A DNA stretch of 59,813 nucleotides from Xenorhabdus eapokensis (GTDB taxonomy: Bacteria > Pseudomonadota > Gammaproteobacteria > Enterobacterales > Enterobacteriaceae): the NCBI RefSeq assembly GCF_001908105.1, contig NZ_MKGQ01000014.1:1-59813 (forward strand), given 5' to 3'. Positions 1-7,825 of the stretch are shown here, one piece after another (the stretch's first letter is position 1; each line of letters opens with the position of its first letter). The notes beneath the pieces are model-generated. The model saw only the letters and a list, made by a program, of their open reading frames with translations, was not told the DNA's origin and made no database searches. Position numbers and translations under genes: made by a program.

Positions 1-105
1 GGGGAGGAGCAAAAGCGATCAGGAGGCAAAAAAGATGTTCAGTTGATGAGCTATTTACGGAGCATATTGAATATGTCAAATTATGATGATTCTGCTATAC
101 ATTAG
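1..105 (+). CDS. 3' end of an unidentified reading frame (partial)
   Basis: Frame 1 is open from the first base of the window for 34 codons and stops at TAG (103-105), whose last base is the first base of the next gene's GTG start. The translated end (finishing NYDDSAIH) matches no family I recognise. It could be the tail of an upstream gene or chance. It matters because it occupies the place where the missing N-terminus of the following nuclease gene should be. Confidence 0.2.
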   Translation, partial: GEEQKRSGGKKDVQLMSYLRSILNMSNYDDSAIH

Positions 106-980
106 TGATTGCTGAAGAATATAGTCACTTTGTTGGCTCTAATCGCCGTCTTGATTTACTTGGTATCGATAAGTCTGCCAATCTCGTCGTTATCGAGCTT
201 AAACGGGATGACGATGGTGGTCATATGGAACTTCAGGCGATCCGGTACGCTGCTATGGTTTCGAATCTAACGTGGGAACAGGCTGTTAGTGCTTACAGGG
301 AATTTTTGAGTCAAACAGGGCAAGATGTTGATGCTGAAAGTTCGCTGTTGGATTTTCTGGCATGGGACTCTCCACAGCATAGTGATTTTGCTAAAGAAAC
401 GCGTATCGTTTTAGCTGCTTCTAGCTTTTCTAAAGAGATTACAACATCAGTTTTGTGGATGAATGATATAGGCATGGATATAACTTGTGTTCGTCTTCAG
501 CCTTTTCGAGTAAATGAAAAACTTTTATTAAATATTGAGCAAATTGTTCCTCTTCCCGAAGCGATGGATTACCAGATAGAGGTACGTCATAAAAAGCGTG
601 AAAAGAGAGTTGCTAGCAATGAAAAAGATCACTCATCACTTAATCTGTATGTTAATGGGATACCTTACCAGCAAGGATTCCGTAAGTCAGACATTGGTTT
701 TTATACAGTTAAGGCACTTGAGGAGCATCAATTAATTGATGAGTCTGGTTTTAGCTATCTTCGAAATAATAAAACTTGTTCGTTTCAGTTACTGAAAAAA
801 TATGAAGAAATTAAAGGCACTGAAGATAAATACAAAAAGTATCGTACTCAGTTAGAGCCTGAGTTTGATTATCAAGGTGAGGGGTATTACATCGCTCGAA
901 ATTGGAGTCTTTCTAATACAAGTCGATTTATTAATGAAATTCAGGAGAAATTCTCGTCACTACGCTATGAGTGGGGCTAA
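105..980 (+). CDS. NucS/DUF91-type PD-(D/E)XK nuclease, 5'-truncated
   Basis: The 291-residue product begins inside the nuclease core of the endonuclease NucS-like (DUF91) family. RRLDLLGID followed by VVIELKR supplies the PD-(D/E)XK residues D17, E31 and K33, and MELQAIRYAA follows at 41-50. Full-length relatives carry roughly 40 more residues before LVIAEE. Here the same frame reads LVIAEE straight after codons that hit a TGA at 87-89, and no other frame in 1-105 supplies the missing part. A GTG at 105 allows translation, but the gene is best read as 5'-truncated and possibly inactive. The C-terminal half (about 190-291) is a separate domain I cannot name. It lies just outside the prophage, upstream of the native dusA promoter. 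Not recognised: any partner gene or methylase. Confidence 0.6.
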   Translation: MIAEEYSHFVGSNRRLDLLGIDKSANLVVIELKRDDDGGHMELQAIRYAAMVSNLTWEQAVSAYREFLSQTGQDVDAESSLLDFLAWDSPQHSDFAKETRIVLAASSFSKEITTSVLWMNDIGMDITCVRLQPFRVNEKLLLNIEQIVPLPEAMDYQIEVRHKKREKRVASNEKDHSSLNLYVNGIPYQQGFRKSDIGFYTVKALEEHQLIDESGFSYLRNNKTCSFQLLKKYEEIKGTEDKYKKYRTQLEPEFDYQGEGYYIARNWSLSNTSRFINEIQEKFSSLRYEWG

Positions 981-1005
981 TTCAAATATTCATTTTTGGT
1001 TGAGT

Positions 1006-1034
1006 TTGAAGCGATCCTTTTCGCTCTGTATAAT
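1006..1034 (+). promoter_or_regulatory. native dusA promoter (separated from its gene)
   Basis: TTGAAG at 1006-1011 and a perfect TATAAT at 1029-1034 are separated by 17 bp. This is the original promoter of dusA. Since the prophage inserted after codon 16 it now transcribes only the orphan 5' fragment and then runs antisense into the left end of the prophage. Confidence 0.7.
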
Positions 1035-1054
1035 CGCCCGCCTTGGATAATTTG

Positions 1055-1075
1055 GGGGAGTTGGTGCTCCCCTTT
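1055..1075 (+). terminator. hairpin in the native dusA leader
   Basis: GGGGAG (1055-1060) pairs with CTCCCC (1067-1072) around a TTGGTG loop, followed by TTT. It sits 21 bp after the -10 box and about 100 bp before the dusA start. It may be an attenuator in the dusA leader, or the terminator of the upstream gene. The T-run is short. Confidence 0.4.
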
Positions 1076-1185
1076 AATATCTCCTAATGGCTGAATAAAA
1101 GCCGAAATAAACCAGAATATAAAGCGGCGATATCGGCGCTATCTTTTTGATTTTTAAACGAGGTTTGTGATATGCACCTATCATC

Positions 1186-1218
1186 CCGCTTCTCCGTCGC
1201 CCCCATGTTGGACTGGAC
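1186..1218. repeat. attL core (33-bp direct repeat with attR)
   Basis: Identical over 33 bp to 45450-45482, with mismatches immediately on both sides (C/G before, G/T after). The repeat encodes [11 protein letters not shown], the conserved start of DusA. dusA is a known target of a dedicated tyrosine integrase family. Confidence 0.9.
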
Positions 1219-1252
1219 GAACTTATTAATAAAATCAATATATTATGTTGTT

Positions 1253-1274
1253 GTGGTGTACTATTGGTGTACCG
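1253..1274. repeat. candidate integrase arm-binding sites, left
   Basis: Two copies of GGTGTAC in direct orientation (GTGGTGTACT at 1253-1262, TGGTGTACCG at 1265-1274). The same pair with nearly the same spacing lies at 45319-45341 near attR. Paired repeats flanking both core sites are what arm-type integrase sites look like. They overlap the stop codon of the PrtN-like gene. Confidence 0.55.
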
Positions 1275-1548
1275 CTTTATTTTTTGTTCGATTTTTGCGC
1301 GATACATAATCCATCGCATCTTTGGACTCTTTTCTTTTCGTGTCTATTAGGGTGGCCAAATCACTCACATGCACCATCCGTGGTGACTTTTGACTATCAT
1401 TACATCGAAATGTCGGAAGTGGCAGCAGCCCCAACGACGCTTTTTGTTCGGCGGTGGCGGGTTTCATACCTAAATACCTCTCTGCAATGTCTGAGAGTGG
1501 AATTGTGGCAGTTTCAAACTCTGCCATTAATAAGAATACAGTATTCAT
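1261..1548 (-). CDS. PrtN-like small regulator (pyocin activator family), possible excisionase
   Basis: The 95-residue protein matches the PyocinActivator (PrtN) family pattern: FLLMAEF near residue 4, IPLSDIAERYLGM around 16-28, then LPLPTFRCNDSQKSP and a dLAtLID segment. The fold is a small helix-turn-helix. PrtN itself activates pyocin genes. In prophages such proteins often lie at the attachment end, and a role as recombination directionality factor is an inference from position. The ATG overlaps the stop of the SNF2 helicase gene as ATGA (1545-1548), so it is translationally coupled as the last gene of the leftward early operon. Its 3' end overlaps the candidate arm sites. The family is fairly sure; the function is not. 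Confidence 0.7.
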   Translation of the reverse strand: MNTVFLLMAEFETATIPLSDIAERYLGMKPATAEQKASLGLLPLPTFRCNDSQKSPRMVHVSDLATLIDTKRKESKDAMDYVSRKNRTKNKAVHQ

Positions 1549-2924
1549 CGCTTCATCGCCTCTAATAAAATGTCTTGTGTTTCCCGTTTTGAGTTTCGCC
1601 GTTCCATTACCAGTTCATCGACCGTACCTACGGCAATAATGTGATGGATAAAAACGGGGCGGTTGTACCCTGCCTGAGCCTGTCGCGTAGGGCCTATTCG
1701 TTCAATAATTTGCTGGTACTGTTCCAGATCCCACCAGTGAGAGAAAAACACCAGGATATTTCCGCCATCCTGTAGGTTCAGGCCGTGGCCTGCGCTGGCT
1801 GGATGAGCGAACATAACGGGTATTTTCCCCGCGTTCCAGTCGCGTAGGGTCTGTGGATCTGAATCAAGATGCTGGCCTTTTGGAAACGCTTTCAATAACC
1901 TTTCTAAATCATGCTTCCAGTGATAAGCCACCAGCACAGGCATTCCTCCTGACTCGTTAATGATGCTGTCCAGTGCCTGTAGTTTGGTGTCATGTAGTTC
2001 CTGCCAACCGCCGTTCTCGTCGGTATAGATAGCACCGCTGGCGATTTGCAGGCATTTAACGGTTTTGGCCGCAGCGTTCAGTGCCTCAACCCCAGTGCTA
2101 CCTAATTCCATGAACATTTCTTTTTCCATCGCGCGGTATTGCTGGCGAACCTTGGACGGCAAATCGACACGAATAACGTTGTGGACAGGCTCCTGAATAT
2201 CAAACCAGTCCGCCGCGTTTAGCGCGATGGTCACGTCATTTAACGCCGCTTGCATTTGCTCCTGAGCAAACGGCCACGGTTCCAGTTTCACCCATTGCTG
2301 CCCTGGAAAACGAATATTATTGAACCAACGCGAGGTGAACGCACTGTACGTTCGGCCTAGTCGCTCGCCCTGATCGATAAACCACGATTGCCCCCATAAA
2401 TCGACCAGACCATTTGGGGACGGTGTACCAGTTAAGTTAACCCAACGACGTACATGTTTATGAGCAACCTTTGCCAGTGCGGCGGCTCTTTTGCCACCTT
2501 TCCGTAGCCGGAACGATTTTAGCCGTGTGCTCTCATCGGCGATGACGGTAGCGAACGGCCATTTATCACCTAACGTTTCCACCAGCCAGACGAGGTTATC
2601 GTAGTTGGTGGTAAAAACACTGGCATTGGTATTTTTGAGTGCGGCCATGCGTTCTTTTACACTGCCAACAATGGGCTGAACGTCGATATTGTGGAAATGA
2701 TTCCATTTGTCCGCCTCGTCCGGCCATGTGGAGCGAGCCACTCGCAATGGCGCCAATACCAATGTTGGTTGGGTTTCCATACCCACCATGTATAAATCCT
2801 CCAGTGCGGTTAATGTTGCTACCGTTTTGCCCATACCCATACCCGCCCACACGTTGCAACGGGGTATATCCAGCTCGTGATTAATAATGAGATCTTGGTA
2901 GGGGCGGGGTGTGAATGGTTTCAT
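1545..2924 (-). CDS. SNF2-family DEAD-like helicase
   Basis: The 459-residue superfamily 2 ATPase of the SNF2/Rad54-like type is standard in phage replication modules that also carry DUF2800, DUF2815, PolA and VRR-NUC genes. Visible motifs are the Q-like start (PRPYQ, 7-10), Walker A AGMGMGKT (27-34), motif II as DES (129-131) in place of DEAH, motif III TGTP (about 165) and motif VI QIIERIGPTRQ near residue 415. It probably remodels protein-DNA complexes or assists recombination during phage replication. The start ATG follows GGGCAAAG by a few bases and lies 9 nt after the stop of a 59-codon gene. Confidence 0.9.
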   Translation of the reverse strand: MKPFTPRPYQDLIINHELDIPRCNVWAGMGMGKTVATLTALEDLYMVGMETQPTLVLAPLRVARSTWPDEADKWNHFHNIDVQPIVGSVKERMAALKNTNASVFTTNYDNLVWLVETLGDKWPFATVIADESTRLKSFRLRKGGKRAAALAKVAHKHVRRWVNLTGTPSPNGLVDLWGQSWFIDQGERLGRTYSAFTSRWFNNIRFPGQQWVKLEPWPFAQEQMQAALNDVTIALNAADWFDIQEPVHNVIRVDLPSKVRQQYRAMEKEMFMELGSTGVEALNAAAKTVKCLQIASGAIYTDENGGWQELHDTKLQALDSIINESGGMPVLVAYHWKHDLERLLKAFPKGQHLDSDPQTLRDWNAGKIPVMFAHPASAGHGLNLQDGGNILVFFSHWWDLEQYQQIIERIGPTRQAQAGYNRPVFIHHIIAVGTVDELVMERRNSKRETQDILLEAMKR

Positions 2925-2933
2925 ACTTTGCCC

Positions 2934-3113
2934 TTACTTTGCACGAGCATTAATATTACCAGAGTTCGTTTCTTTGAGTGTTATTACCATTCCGTCCGTC
3001 TGAACGAAATAGAGGGTATTTATCTCTCTGTCATTCTTTTTTATAAAACCCTTAACTACATCCAGAATAACACTAACATTGACATCATTAGGGGTATCAA
3101 TTGTTATTTTCAT
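2934..3113 (-). CDS. small conserved-context phage protein, 59 aa
   Basis: A 59-codon reading frame (MKITIDTPNDVN... ending INARAK) fills what would otherwise be a gap between the SNF2 gene and the 90-residue gene. The start codon overlaps the previous gene's stop as ATGA (3110-3113) and its stop lies 9 nt before the SNF2 start, so it fits the tight spacing of this operon. The composition is ordinary for a soluble protein, with no membrane segment or cysteines. I do not recognise a family. Confidence 0.6.
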   Translation of the reverse strand: MKITIDTPNDVNVSVILDVVKGFIKKNDREINTLYFVQTDGMVITLKETNSGNINARAK

Positions 3114-3382
3114 TTCGTTTCTCGTATTTTGTAAATGGAATTTTGAGTTATTATGTACCGACAGTCCTTATAAGTTTTAGCATTGCGAACCTGAGATGTT
3201 ATTATCTCATCGCCATCGTTAAAACGTTTCTTACTATCATTAAATATTTTCCCAAATGCTAGTGCCCGCTCACCATTATCAATAAAATCAGTTATTTCTA
3301 ATTCAGCGGTATAAGCTATTTCTCGTGGTGAGATTTTATTAATATATGCAGCGCATGATTCTTCATTAAATTCATTGTTCAT
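3110..3382 (-). CDS. hypothetical phage protein, 90 aa
   Basis: The 90-residue acidic/polar protein (MNNEFNEESCAAYINKI...) is preceded by AGAGGAAATCAAA, a good ribosome site. It is coupled to the downstream 59-aa gene by an ATGA overlap and follows the PAPS-reductase-like gene by 22 nt. No motif I recognise. It is clearly part of the leftward early operon. Confidence 0.65.
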   Translation of the reverse strand: MNNEFNEESCAAYINKISPREIAYTAELEITDFIDNGERALAFGKIFNDSKKRFNDGDEIITSQVRNAKTYKDCRYIITQNSIYKIRETK

Positions 3383-3404
3383 TTTGATTTCCTCTAATTA
3401 ATTT

Positions 3405-4196
3405 TTATCCGTCGTAACAACCACACGGCATATCATGATCAATATCGTCTATACCGTAACCATTAGGATTTAGTAAGAATTCGCCCCAGTTCCAGCGCCT
3501 GCCTAACCCTTTAATCTGTTTCAGGTCAGCCATTCGCTCCATTTCTAGGGCACGTTCTATGAGGTCGGGGTGGTCTTGTTGGAGGCGTAACAGTTCTGGC
3601 TTTTTGGTATAAGGACAGCACCAGCAAGAGCTTTTACCGGGACGTGGAAGACCTGCCCGTTGAATGGCTTCTATACATGCATCCCGATCCCACCCCCAAT
3701 CATACAGTGGGTATTCATATTGAAACTTTTTAGACAGAACGGCATCGTTAGCTAAAGTGCGACGGGCATTCAGTACTCGCGTTTCTTCATCGAAATCATA
3801 ACCGACAAGCATAGTGATCTTTTCACCCCGCGCCCATGCTGCTTTACAAAGCGGATGGTTATTCCATTCTTTTTCTTGCGGTTCGATTTTAAATTTCTGG
3901 CTGCAATTTTTAAAACCATATGCAACTGACGGTAACATATTCCGCTCGCGATAATAGGTGTATAAATCTTTCTCATGATATACCCATTCGGCCTTTGTTC
4001 TGCCAGCGCGAAATACTTTCTTGCAAACGGTTATTTGTGGTCCGCCATTTGCAATTAACCAATTATTTATTACAGAGAGGTACGAATAGGTATAGGGTTT
4101 TTCACAACCTGTATCAGCGAATGTAATTAAATCGGGAATTATACCTATTTCTAACAATCCAACTAATAATGCAACTGAATTCGTACCCCCCCCCAT
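3405..4196 (-). CDS. phage PAPS-reductase-like protein (adenine nucleotide alpha-hydrolase fold)
   Basis: The 263-residue member of the phosphoadenosine phosphosulfate reductase/ATP-pyrophosphatase superfamily has a PP-loop GGGTNSVALLVG at the extreme N-terminus, a second conserved block GYDFDEE near 128, and a cysteine cluster GKSSCWCCPYTKK around 193-205 that probably binds metal or an Fe-S cluster. Phage members are of uncertain function; DndC-like sulfur incorporation and nucleotide modification have been proposed for relatives. The start needs care. A run of nine G lies at codons 2-4. ATG at 4196 gives MGGGTNS, whereas the ATG at 4203, 5 nt after the upstream stop, would give the more typical MSYGGGTNS only if the run were eight G. 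Confidence 0.8.
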   Translation of the reverse strand: MGGGTNSVALLVGLLEIGIIPDLITFADTGCEKPYTYSYLSVINNWLIANGGPQITVCKKVFRAGRTKAEWVYHEKDLYTYYRERNMLPSVAYGFKNCSQKFKIEPQEKEWNNHPLCKAAWARGEKITMLVGYDFDEETRVLNARRTLANDAVLSKKFQYEYPLYDWGWDRDACIEAIQRAGLPRPGKSSCWCCPYTKKPELLRLQQDHPDLIERALEMERMADLKQIKGLGRRWNWGEFLLNPNGYGIDDIDHDMPCGCYDG

Positions 4197-4208
4197 ATGA
4201 CATAGCGA

Positions 4209-4499
4209 TCATGTATTACCCTCATTGCTATCAAACCACATTAAAAATAATAGACAGCACGCTGCGTGAGACAAATGCGATAATCCGCTCTCGGAATCTA
4301 TTTTCTCGCCTGATCGATACTCCAATAAATGTCTCATGGCTGCATCAAAATATCGTGTTTCAGCGTTAGGAACATTTTTCCAATTATTGGATGCATATTT
4401 TTGTGCGCCGAATTCGAGAACATTAATTATTTCTATTAACGGTGATAATGGTATTAAACTGAACCTAGGTTTATTACCGTCGAATTTAACACCCGTCAT
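4209..4499 (-). CDS. dATP/dGTP diphosphohydrolase-like protein (DUF5664)
   Basis: The 96-residue protein matches the phage DUF5664/dATP-dGTP diphosphohydrolase N-terminal family. It opens with vKFDGNKPRFSLIPLSPL, then FGAQKYASNNW, and carries the helical metal-binding block RHLLEYRSGEKIDSESGLSHLSHAACCLLFL at about 56-87. Members are related to all-alpha NTP pyrophosphohydrolases (MazG-like) and may trim the dNTP pool. The start overlaps the stop of the VRR-NUC gene (ATGA, 4496-4499). Adjacent genes for a PAPS-reductase-like enzyme and a DNA polymerase suggest a nucleotide metabolism cluster. Confidence 0.75.
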   Translation of the reverse strand: MTGVKFDGNKPRFSLIPLSPLIEIINVLEFGAQKYASNNWKNVPNAETRYFDAAMRHLLEYRSGEKIDSESGLSHLSHAACCLLFLMWFDSNEGNT

Positions 4500-4762
4500 A
4501 AAATACCCTCCAAATTTTTACTATCCAAAACCACGACCTCGTGCCCTAACGCCCTGAGCCGTTCGTGTTCCCGTAATTGCTCAGGGCGGGGCTTTTCGTC
4601 AGGGGCTTTGCACTCGACAAAAACGACCCGCCCGCTCGGTAATACAACAATACGGTCGGGTACACCACGGCGACCAGGGGAAATAAATTTATAGGCGATG
4701 CCACCTGTTTTTTTTACTTCATTAACTAAATACTTTTCTATTACATCCTCTCGTATTTTCAT
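4496..4762 (-). CDS. VRR-NUC domain nuclease
   Basis: The 88-residue stand-alone VRR-NUC protein is a minimal PD-(D/E)XK nuclease. The catalytic set is GVPD (D36), VECK (E50, K52), with the basic GRRG just before. Stand-alone phage members act as structure-selective (Holliday-junction-type) nucleases. The size is normal for the single-domain phage version. It is coupled to the DUF5664 gene by ATGA at its 3' end, and its start lies within the end of the ANR-like gene (41-nt overlap). Confidence 0.9.
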   Translation of the reverse strand: MKIREDVIEKYLVNEVKKTGGIAYKFISPGRRGVPDRIVVLPSGRVVFVECKAPDEKPRPEQLREHERLRALGHEVVVLDSKNLEGIL

Positions 4763-4961
4763 TTAATTTATCCCTGTGGTACTGCTTTAAACAAAAATCA
4801 GAACGATTTTCCGACCACTCAATATTTAACGCATTGCGAGAATGGCGGCCGGCTTTATTCCACGCTTTTGACGCCCGTAAATAATCACCCTCGCGTTCAA
4901 TTTGCGCAGCCTCGCGTGCAGTACGAAAATATAACGGGCTGTCTCTATATTTAAATGACAT
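4722..4961 (-). CDS. ANR-family transcriptional regulator-like protein
   Basis: The 79-residue protein matches the ANR (AraC negative regulator) pattern: FRTAREAAQIEREGDYLRASKAWNKAG (about 12-38) followed by ALNIEWSENRSDFC (44-57). ANR proteins bind AraC/XylS activators in enteric pathogens, and phage and plasmid copies are common. The target here is unknown. Its 3' end overlaps the VRR-NUC start by 41 nt in another frame and its start is 14 nt after the polymerase stop, so it is co-transcribed with replication genes, an odd place for a virulence regulator. Confidence 0.65.
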   Translation of the reverse strand: MSFKYRDSPLYFRTAREAAQIEREGDYLRASKAWNKAGRHSRNALNIEWSENRSDFCLKQYHRDKLNENTRGCNRKVFS

Positions 4962-4975
4962 AGGGTGAGCCTTAT

Positions 4976-7036
4976 TTATTCCTTTCTATATCTATATGCT
5001 TCAAATCCGCCTGCACTTAGGGGTAAATCCGGTGCCCAATCGGGATTTGTTGCGAGTAACGAACTGAGATGTTCATGAGAATAATCGGGGGTGTCCGGTG
5101 CCTCAGTCAAAACCTCGTCATGCACGGTCAGCACAATGTCATAACCCGCATAGCTAATGCGTGGCATGTTACCCGCCAGTATGTCTCGTGCGGCTGCCTG
5201 CGTGGCGTTTTCTACCAGCTTTCCGCCGTAGGTCTTGAGTCGTTGCCATTTGCGGCTGTACGGATTCGTACCCATATAACTAATCTGCCCATCATCGAGG
5301 CGAGGTGAGGGATAGCACACCGCACGTCCAGATGGCAGAACAACACGGAGCCATGCGCCATCGCGTCTGACCCGCAATTTACGGCACGGAATTGTTACGT
5401 TGGGTGAGCTGATAGCGCGCTTGACTGCCTCTTCCAGTTCATACCAGAACGGCACGGTAGCAATGTGGGCATTACGCCACATGCGCTTGAGTGAGTCGCA
5501 GGTAATAAACACTCGTTCGCTCAATCCGTAGGTCTGTTTTTGTTCGACCGACTGTTTATACCAGCTCATCGCTGCCCGTTGGACTGACACAGGAATGTTG
5601 GGTAATGCAGCGGTTGCCAGTTCGTCCAGGTCGAGTGCATAGGTCAAGGCGAATGTAACAAACGCCGCGCCCCCGCCGCCATACCCTAAACCAAGTTCCA
5701 TCACCTTACCTATCTGACGCTGGTCTTTTGTGACGTCATCGGGTTCAATGTTGAATGCACGGGCATAGGCCAGTTTGTAGAGGTCTGAGCCAGTGCCGTT
5801 GTCATATTCGCTGAACGCCCGCAATTTCCAGTCCTCACCCGCCAGCCATGCCAACATGCGCCCTTCAATATTGGACAGGTCACTGACAACCAGTTTTTTA
5901 CCGTTCGGCGCGATGATAACGCCACGCAGTGCCGAACTGGTCAGTTCCATGATGTTATCAAACAGCAGATCCGCGCAATCCGCTTTCAGTGCCTCGATAC
6001 CCGTATCTATAGTGCGTTGGTCTAATGTAGCTCTTGGTAAATTTTGCGGTTGGAATAGGCGTCCTGCCCAACGTCCGGTACGGGATGCACCACAAAATTG
6101 TAATGTTCCGCGTAGACGCCCATCGGTGCTAATGCCATTCATCAACGCCTTGTATTTACTGGTGCTGGTAGCGCTGGCTTGTAATCGGATGGTGAGCAAT
6201 TCTCGTAATGCGATGGGTAAATCAGGGTCAGCAATTCGGCGCTCCAATGTGCTTTTTTGCATATCCGGTAGGTCGATCCCAAACGCAGTGGTGATATGTT
6301 TTAACATGGCATCCCGCTGAGTTGCGGCCTGTACATCACCATCGGTCAGTTTTTGTGTGCGTTTTGCCAGTCGCTTTTGTTCCTGCTCAACGGCTGCAAC
6401 GGCAGATTTTGCCAGCTCAATATCCATGTACACACCACGATCATTGATTTGTTGGTCACGGTGCCAGAGTGCCAGCTCATCACCCTGATAGTTCCATCTG
6501 GGCAGGCGCTTATGCACCTCGCGCATGGCGACGATATCTAATGCCGCGTACGCTACAAATCGCCGCCATTCTGCGGGGTGGGTTTTGCGGGTGGCACGGC
6601 GAATGGTGACATTTTTCGGGCGAGGCTTACAAAACAATTGGATCAGTGCCTTGCCCTCCTTATCTTTCGCTTTATCTGACGGAATACCTAGCACTTCACA
6701 TAGTGCACCTAACGCACCTGGTAAACCGTGTGCCAGTGCCTGAACCATCGTGTCTCGCCAGCGGGAAATATCCAGATGTAAATCTGGCATATAATGGTGT
6801 AAAACAGTACGGTCAAAATGTGAATTGTGCGCGAACAGATTGACCGACGGGGTGAGCAGGGCAGTACGTAATTCAGCAGGCATGAATTCACCGCTGGTGA
6901 CATCCCATACCTGAACCGGATTATCATTAATAGCCCACGCAAACAGCATAATTTCCGCGTGTTCGGCGTAGGCGTGAGTGCCATTTTTGATTGGTATCTC
7001 ACTATAGGTTTCGAGGTCGAGCCAGAGTCTATCCAT
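4976..7036 (-). CDS. DNA polymerase, family A, with 3'-5' exonuclease
   Basis: The 686-residue phage DNA polymerase I-type enzyme has an N-terminal DEDD exonuclease with LDLET (D7, E9), NSHFDR near 71 and YAALDIVAM near 170. The polymerase domain has motif [17 protein letters not shown] (about 400), motif [18 protein letters not shown] (about 450) and motif C LTVHDEV (636-642). There is no 5' nuclease domain, as is usual for phage PolA. All key residues appear intact. The start overlaps the end of the upstream Nmad5-like gene by 8 nt. It is the replicative polymerase candidate of the prophage, used with the DUF2815 binding protein and the separate primase/helicase at 12778. Confidence 0.93.
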   Translation of the reverse strand: MDRLWLDLETYSEIPIKNGTHAYAEHAEIMLFAWAINDNPVQVWDVTSGEFMPAELRTALLTPSVNLFAHNSHFDRTVLHHYMPDLHLDISRWRDTMVQALAHGLPGALGALCEVLGIPSDKAKDKEGKALIQLFCKPRPKNVTIRRATRKTHPAEWRRFVAYAALDIVAMREVHKRLPRWNYQGDELALWHRDQQINDRGVYMDIELAKSAVAAVEQEQKRLAKRTQKLTDGDVQAATQRDAMLKHITTAFGIDLPDMQKSTLERRIADPDLPIALRELLTIRLQASATSTSKYKALMNGISTDGRLRGTLQFCGASRTGRWAGRLFQPQNLPRATLDQRTIDTGIEALKADCADLLFDNIMELTSSALRGVIIAPNGKKLVVSDLSNIEGRMLAWLAGEDWKLRAFSEYDNGTGSDLYKLAYARAFNIEPDDVTKDQRQIGKVMELGLGYGGGGAAFVTFALTYALDLDELATAALPNIPVSVQRAAMSWYKQSVEQKQTYGLSERVFITCDSLKRMWRNAHIATVPFWYELEEAVKRAISSPNVTIPCRKLRVRRDGAWLRVVLPSGRAVCYPSPRLDDGQISYMGTNPYSRKWQRLKTYGGKLVENATQAAARDILAGNMPRISYAGYDIVLTVHDEVLTEAPDTPDYSHEHLSSLLATNPDWAPDLPLSAGGFEAYRYRKE

Positions 7037-7661
7037 TATCCGCCTCGGTCGGTAACCCTATTAGTTCGTTTAATGCCTCACGGCGAACGGCGGGAACTGG
7101 AGGTGCTTTTATTATATCTTTAGGCAATAATTCGGCTGCTTCCGGCCATTCGGCTAATAACCTTTTTACAGAGCGAACCTTTAATAATGCGGCTTCTACA
7201 TTATTAGTAATATCGTCCCGCTGGTTATTTAATTCTTCATGACGTTTTTCCAGTTCATAGAATTCATTAACCAACGGATTATCGGCTAATAATGTGGTCG
7301 TTTTGGGCGTTATTTTATATATGTATTCCCGTCTGTCATAATACCGTTCGCGTGCTCCGTTGAAATATGCAACAACACGACTACCTGCTAAGTTAATTTC
7401 CATATAGCAGTATTCACGTACCGGAAAATCATCTAATCGCATAGACTCAGGTATTTTATTAGCCAGTGTTTTTATTTCTGAAATAATATCGTTTATCCCT
7501 GAATCCATATTTGCGCAGCCGATGGCTTCTATTCTTACTTTTTCAGCCCAATCCGCACGGTCTTTATAAAGTTGCTCTTCTTTTTCGAAGATACCTGCTT
7601 TTGTCAGTGCCTTTTTAACAATTTCACTTTTTATATCTTTGGTTAGTGTTTTCTGTGTCAT
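7029..7661 (-). CDS. Nmad5-like putative nucleotide modification protein
   Basis: The 210-residue protein has [18 protein letters not shown] at 5-22, a charged helical region, and a C-terminal block [23 protein letters not shown] (about 165-187). This resembles the 'nucleotide modification associated domain 5' family of phages, in which LTxxI at the N-terminus and a WPE-A-LLP segment recur. The biochemical role of that family is only predicted. It is translated from ATG 7661 after a weak site, overlaps polA by 8 nt, and is preceded by the terminator at 7683-7702. Family assignment is moderate; function is unproven. Confidence 0.5.
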   Translation of the reverse strand: MTQKTLTKDIKSEIVKKALTKAGIFEKEEQLYKDRADWAEKVRIEAIGCANMDSGINDIISEIKTLANKIPESMRLDDFPVREYCYMEINLAGSRVVAYFNGARERYYDRREYIYKITPKTTTLLADNPLVNEFYELEKRHEELNNQRDDITNNVEAALLKVRSVKRLLAEWPEAAELLPKDIIKAPPVPAVRREALNELIGLPTEADNG

Positions 7662-7682
7662 GGTTTTTTTACCTTAAGAAAA

Positions 7683-7702
7683 GCCCCGCATAATAACGGG
7701 GC
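7683..7702 (-). terminator. intrinsic terminator inside the early operon
   Basis: On the minus strand GCCCCG and CGGGGC pair around an 8-base loop and are followed by TTTTCTT. It lies between the 33-codon gene and the Nmad5-like gene, so polA and the genes beyond would need antitermination, read-through or another promoter. Confidence 0.7.
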
Positions 7703-7710
7703 AATATTTA

Positions 7711-7812
7711 TTAGCCGTCGTTTTCGCTTAGGTCTTCGAAATCTTCGGGCGTGGCTATTTGCCAAATTTTTCGACGCTTTTCTTGCTGGCGAAGATATTC
7801 TGCCCAACTCAT
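7711..7812 (-). CDS. small phage protein, 33 aa
   Basis: ATG at 7812 is preceded by GAGGAATTGACC, one of the better ribosome sites here, and lies 13 nt after the DUF2815 stop. The 33-residue product (MSWAEYLRQQEKRRK...) has a basic N-terminal helix and an acidic tail (EDFEDLSENDG). A longer version from 7917 would overlap the DUF2815 gene and has no ribosome site, so the short form is preferred. The terminator at 7683-7702 begins a few bases after the stop. No family recognised. Confidence 0.6.
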   Translation of the reverse strand: MSWAEYLRQQEKRRKIWQIATPEDFEDLSENDG

Positions 7813-7825
7813 GGTCAATTCCTCG

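Larger units (their letters stand above)
1172..1309 (+). pseudogene. dusA: orphan 5' fragment of dusA at attL
   Basis: ATG at 1172, 8 bases after AGG, begins [16 protein letters not shown], the true N-terminus of host tRNA-dihydrouridine synthase A. Codons 1-16 are host sequence (to 1218). After the 33-bp attachment core the frame continues into phage DNA for 29 more codons and stops at TAA 1307-1309. The product would carry only the first FMN-binding strand and cannot be functional. The matching 3' portion of the gene lies 44 kb away, beyond attR, where the phage has supplied a new 5' end. Confidence 0.85.

Noticed and set aside
4721..4962. Frameshift between the VRR-NUC and ANR-like genes suggested by their 41-nt overlap
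   Set aside because: Each product is complete for its own family, so the overlap is ordinary gene packing.
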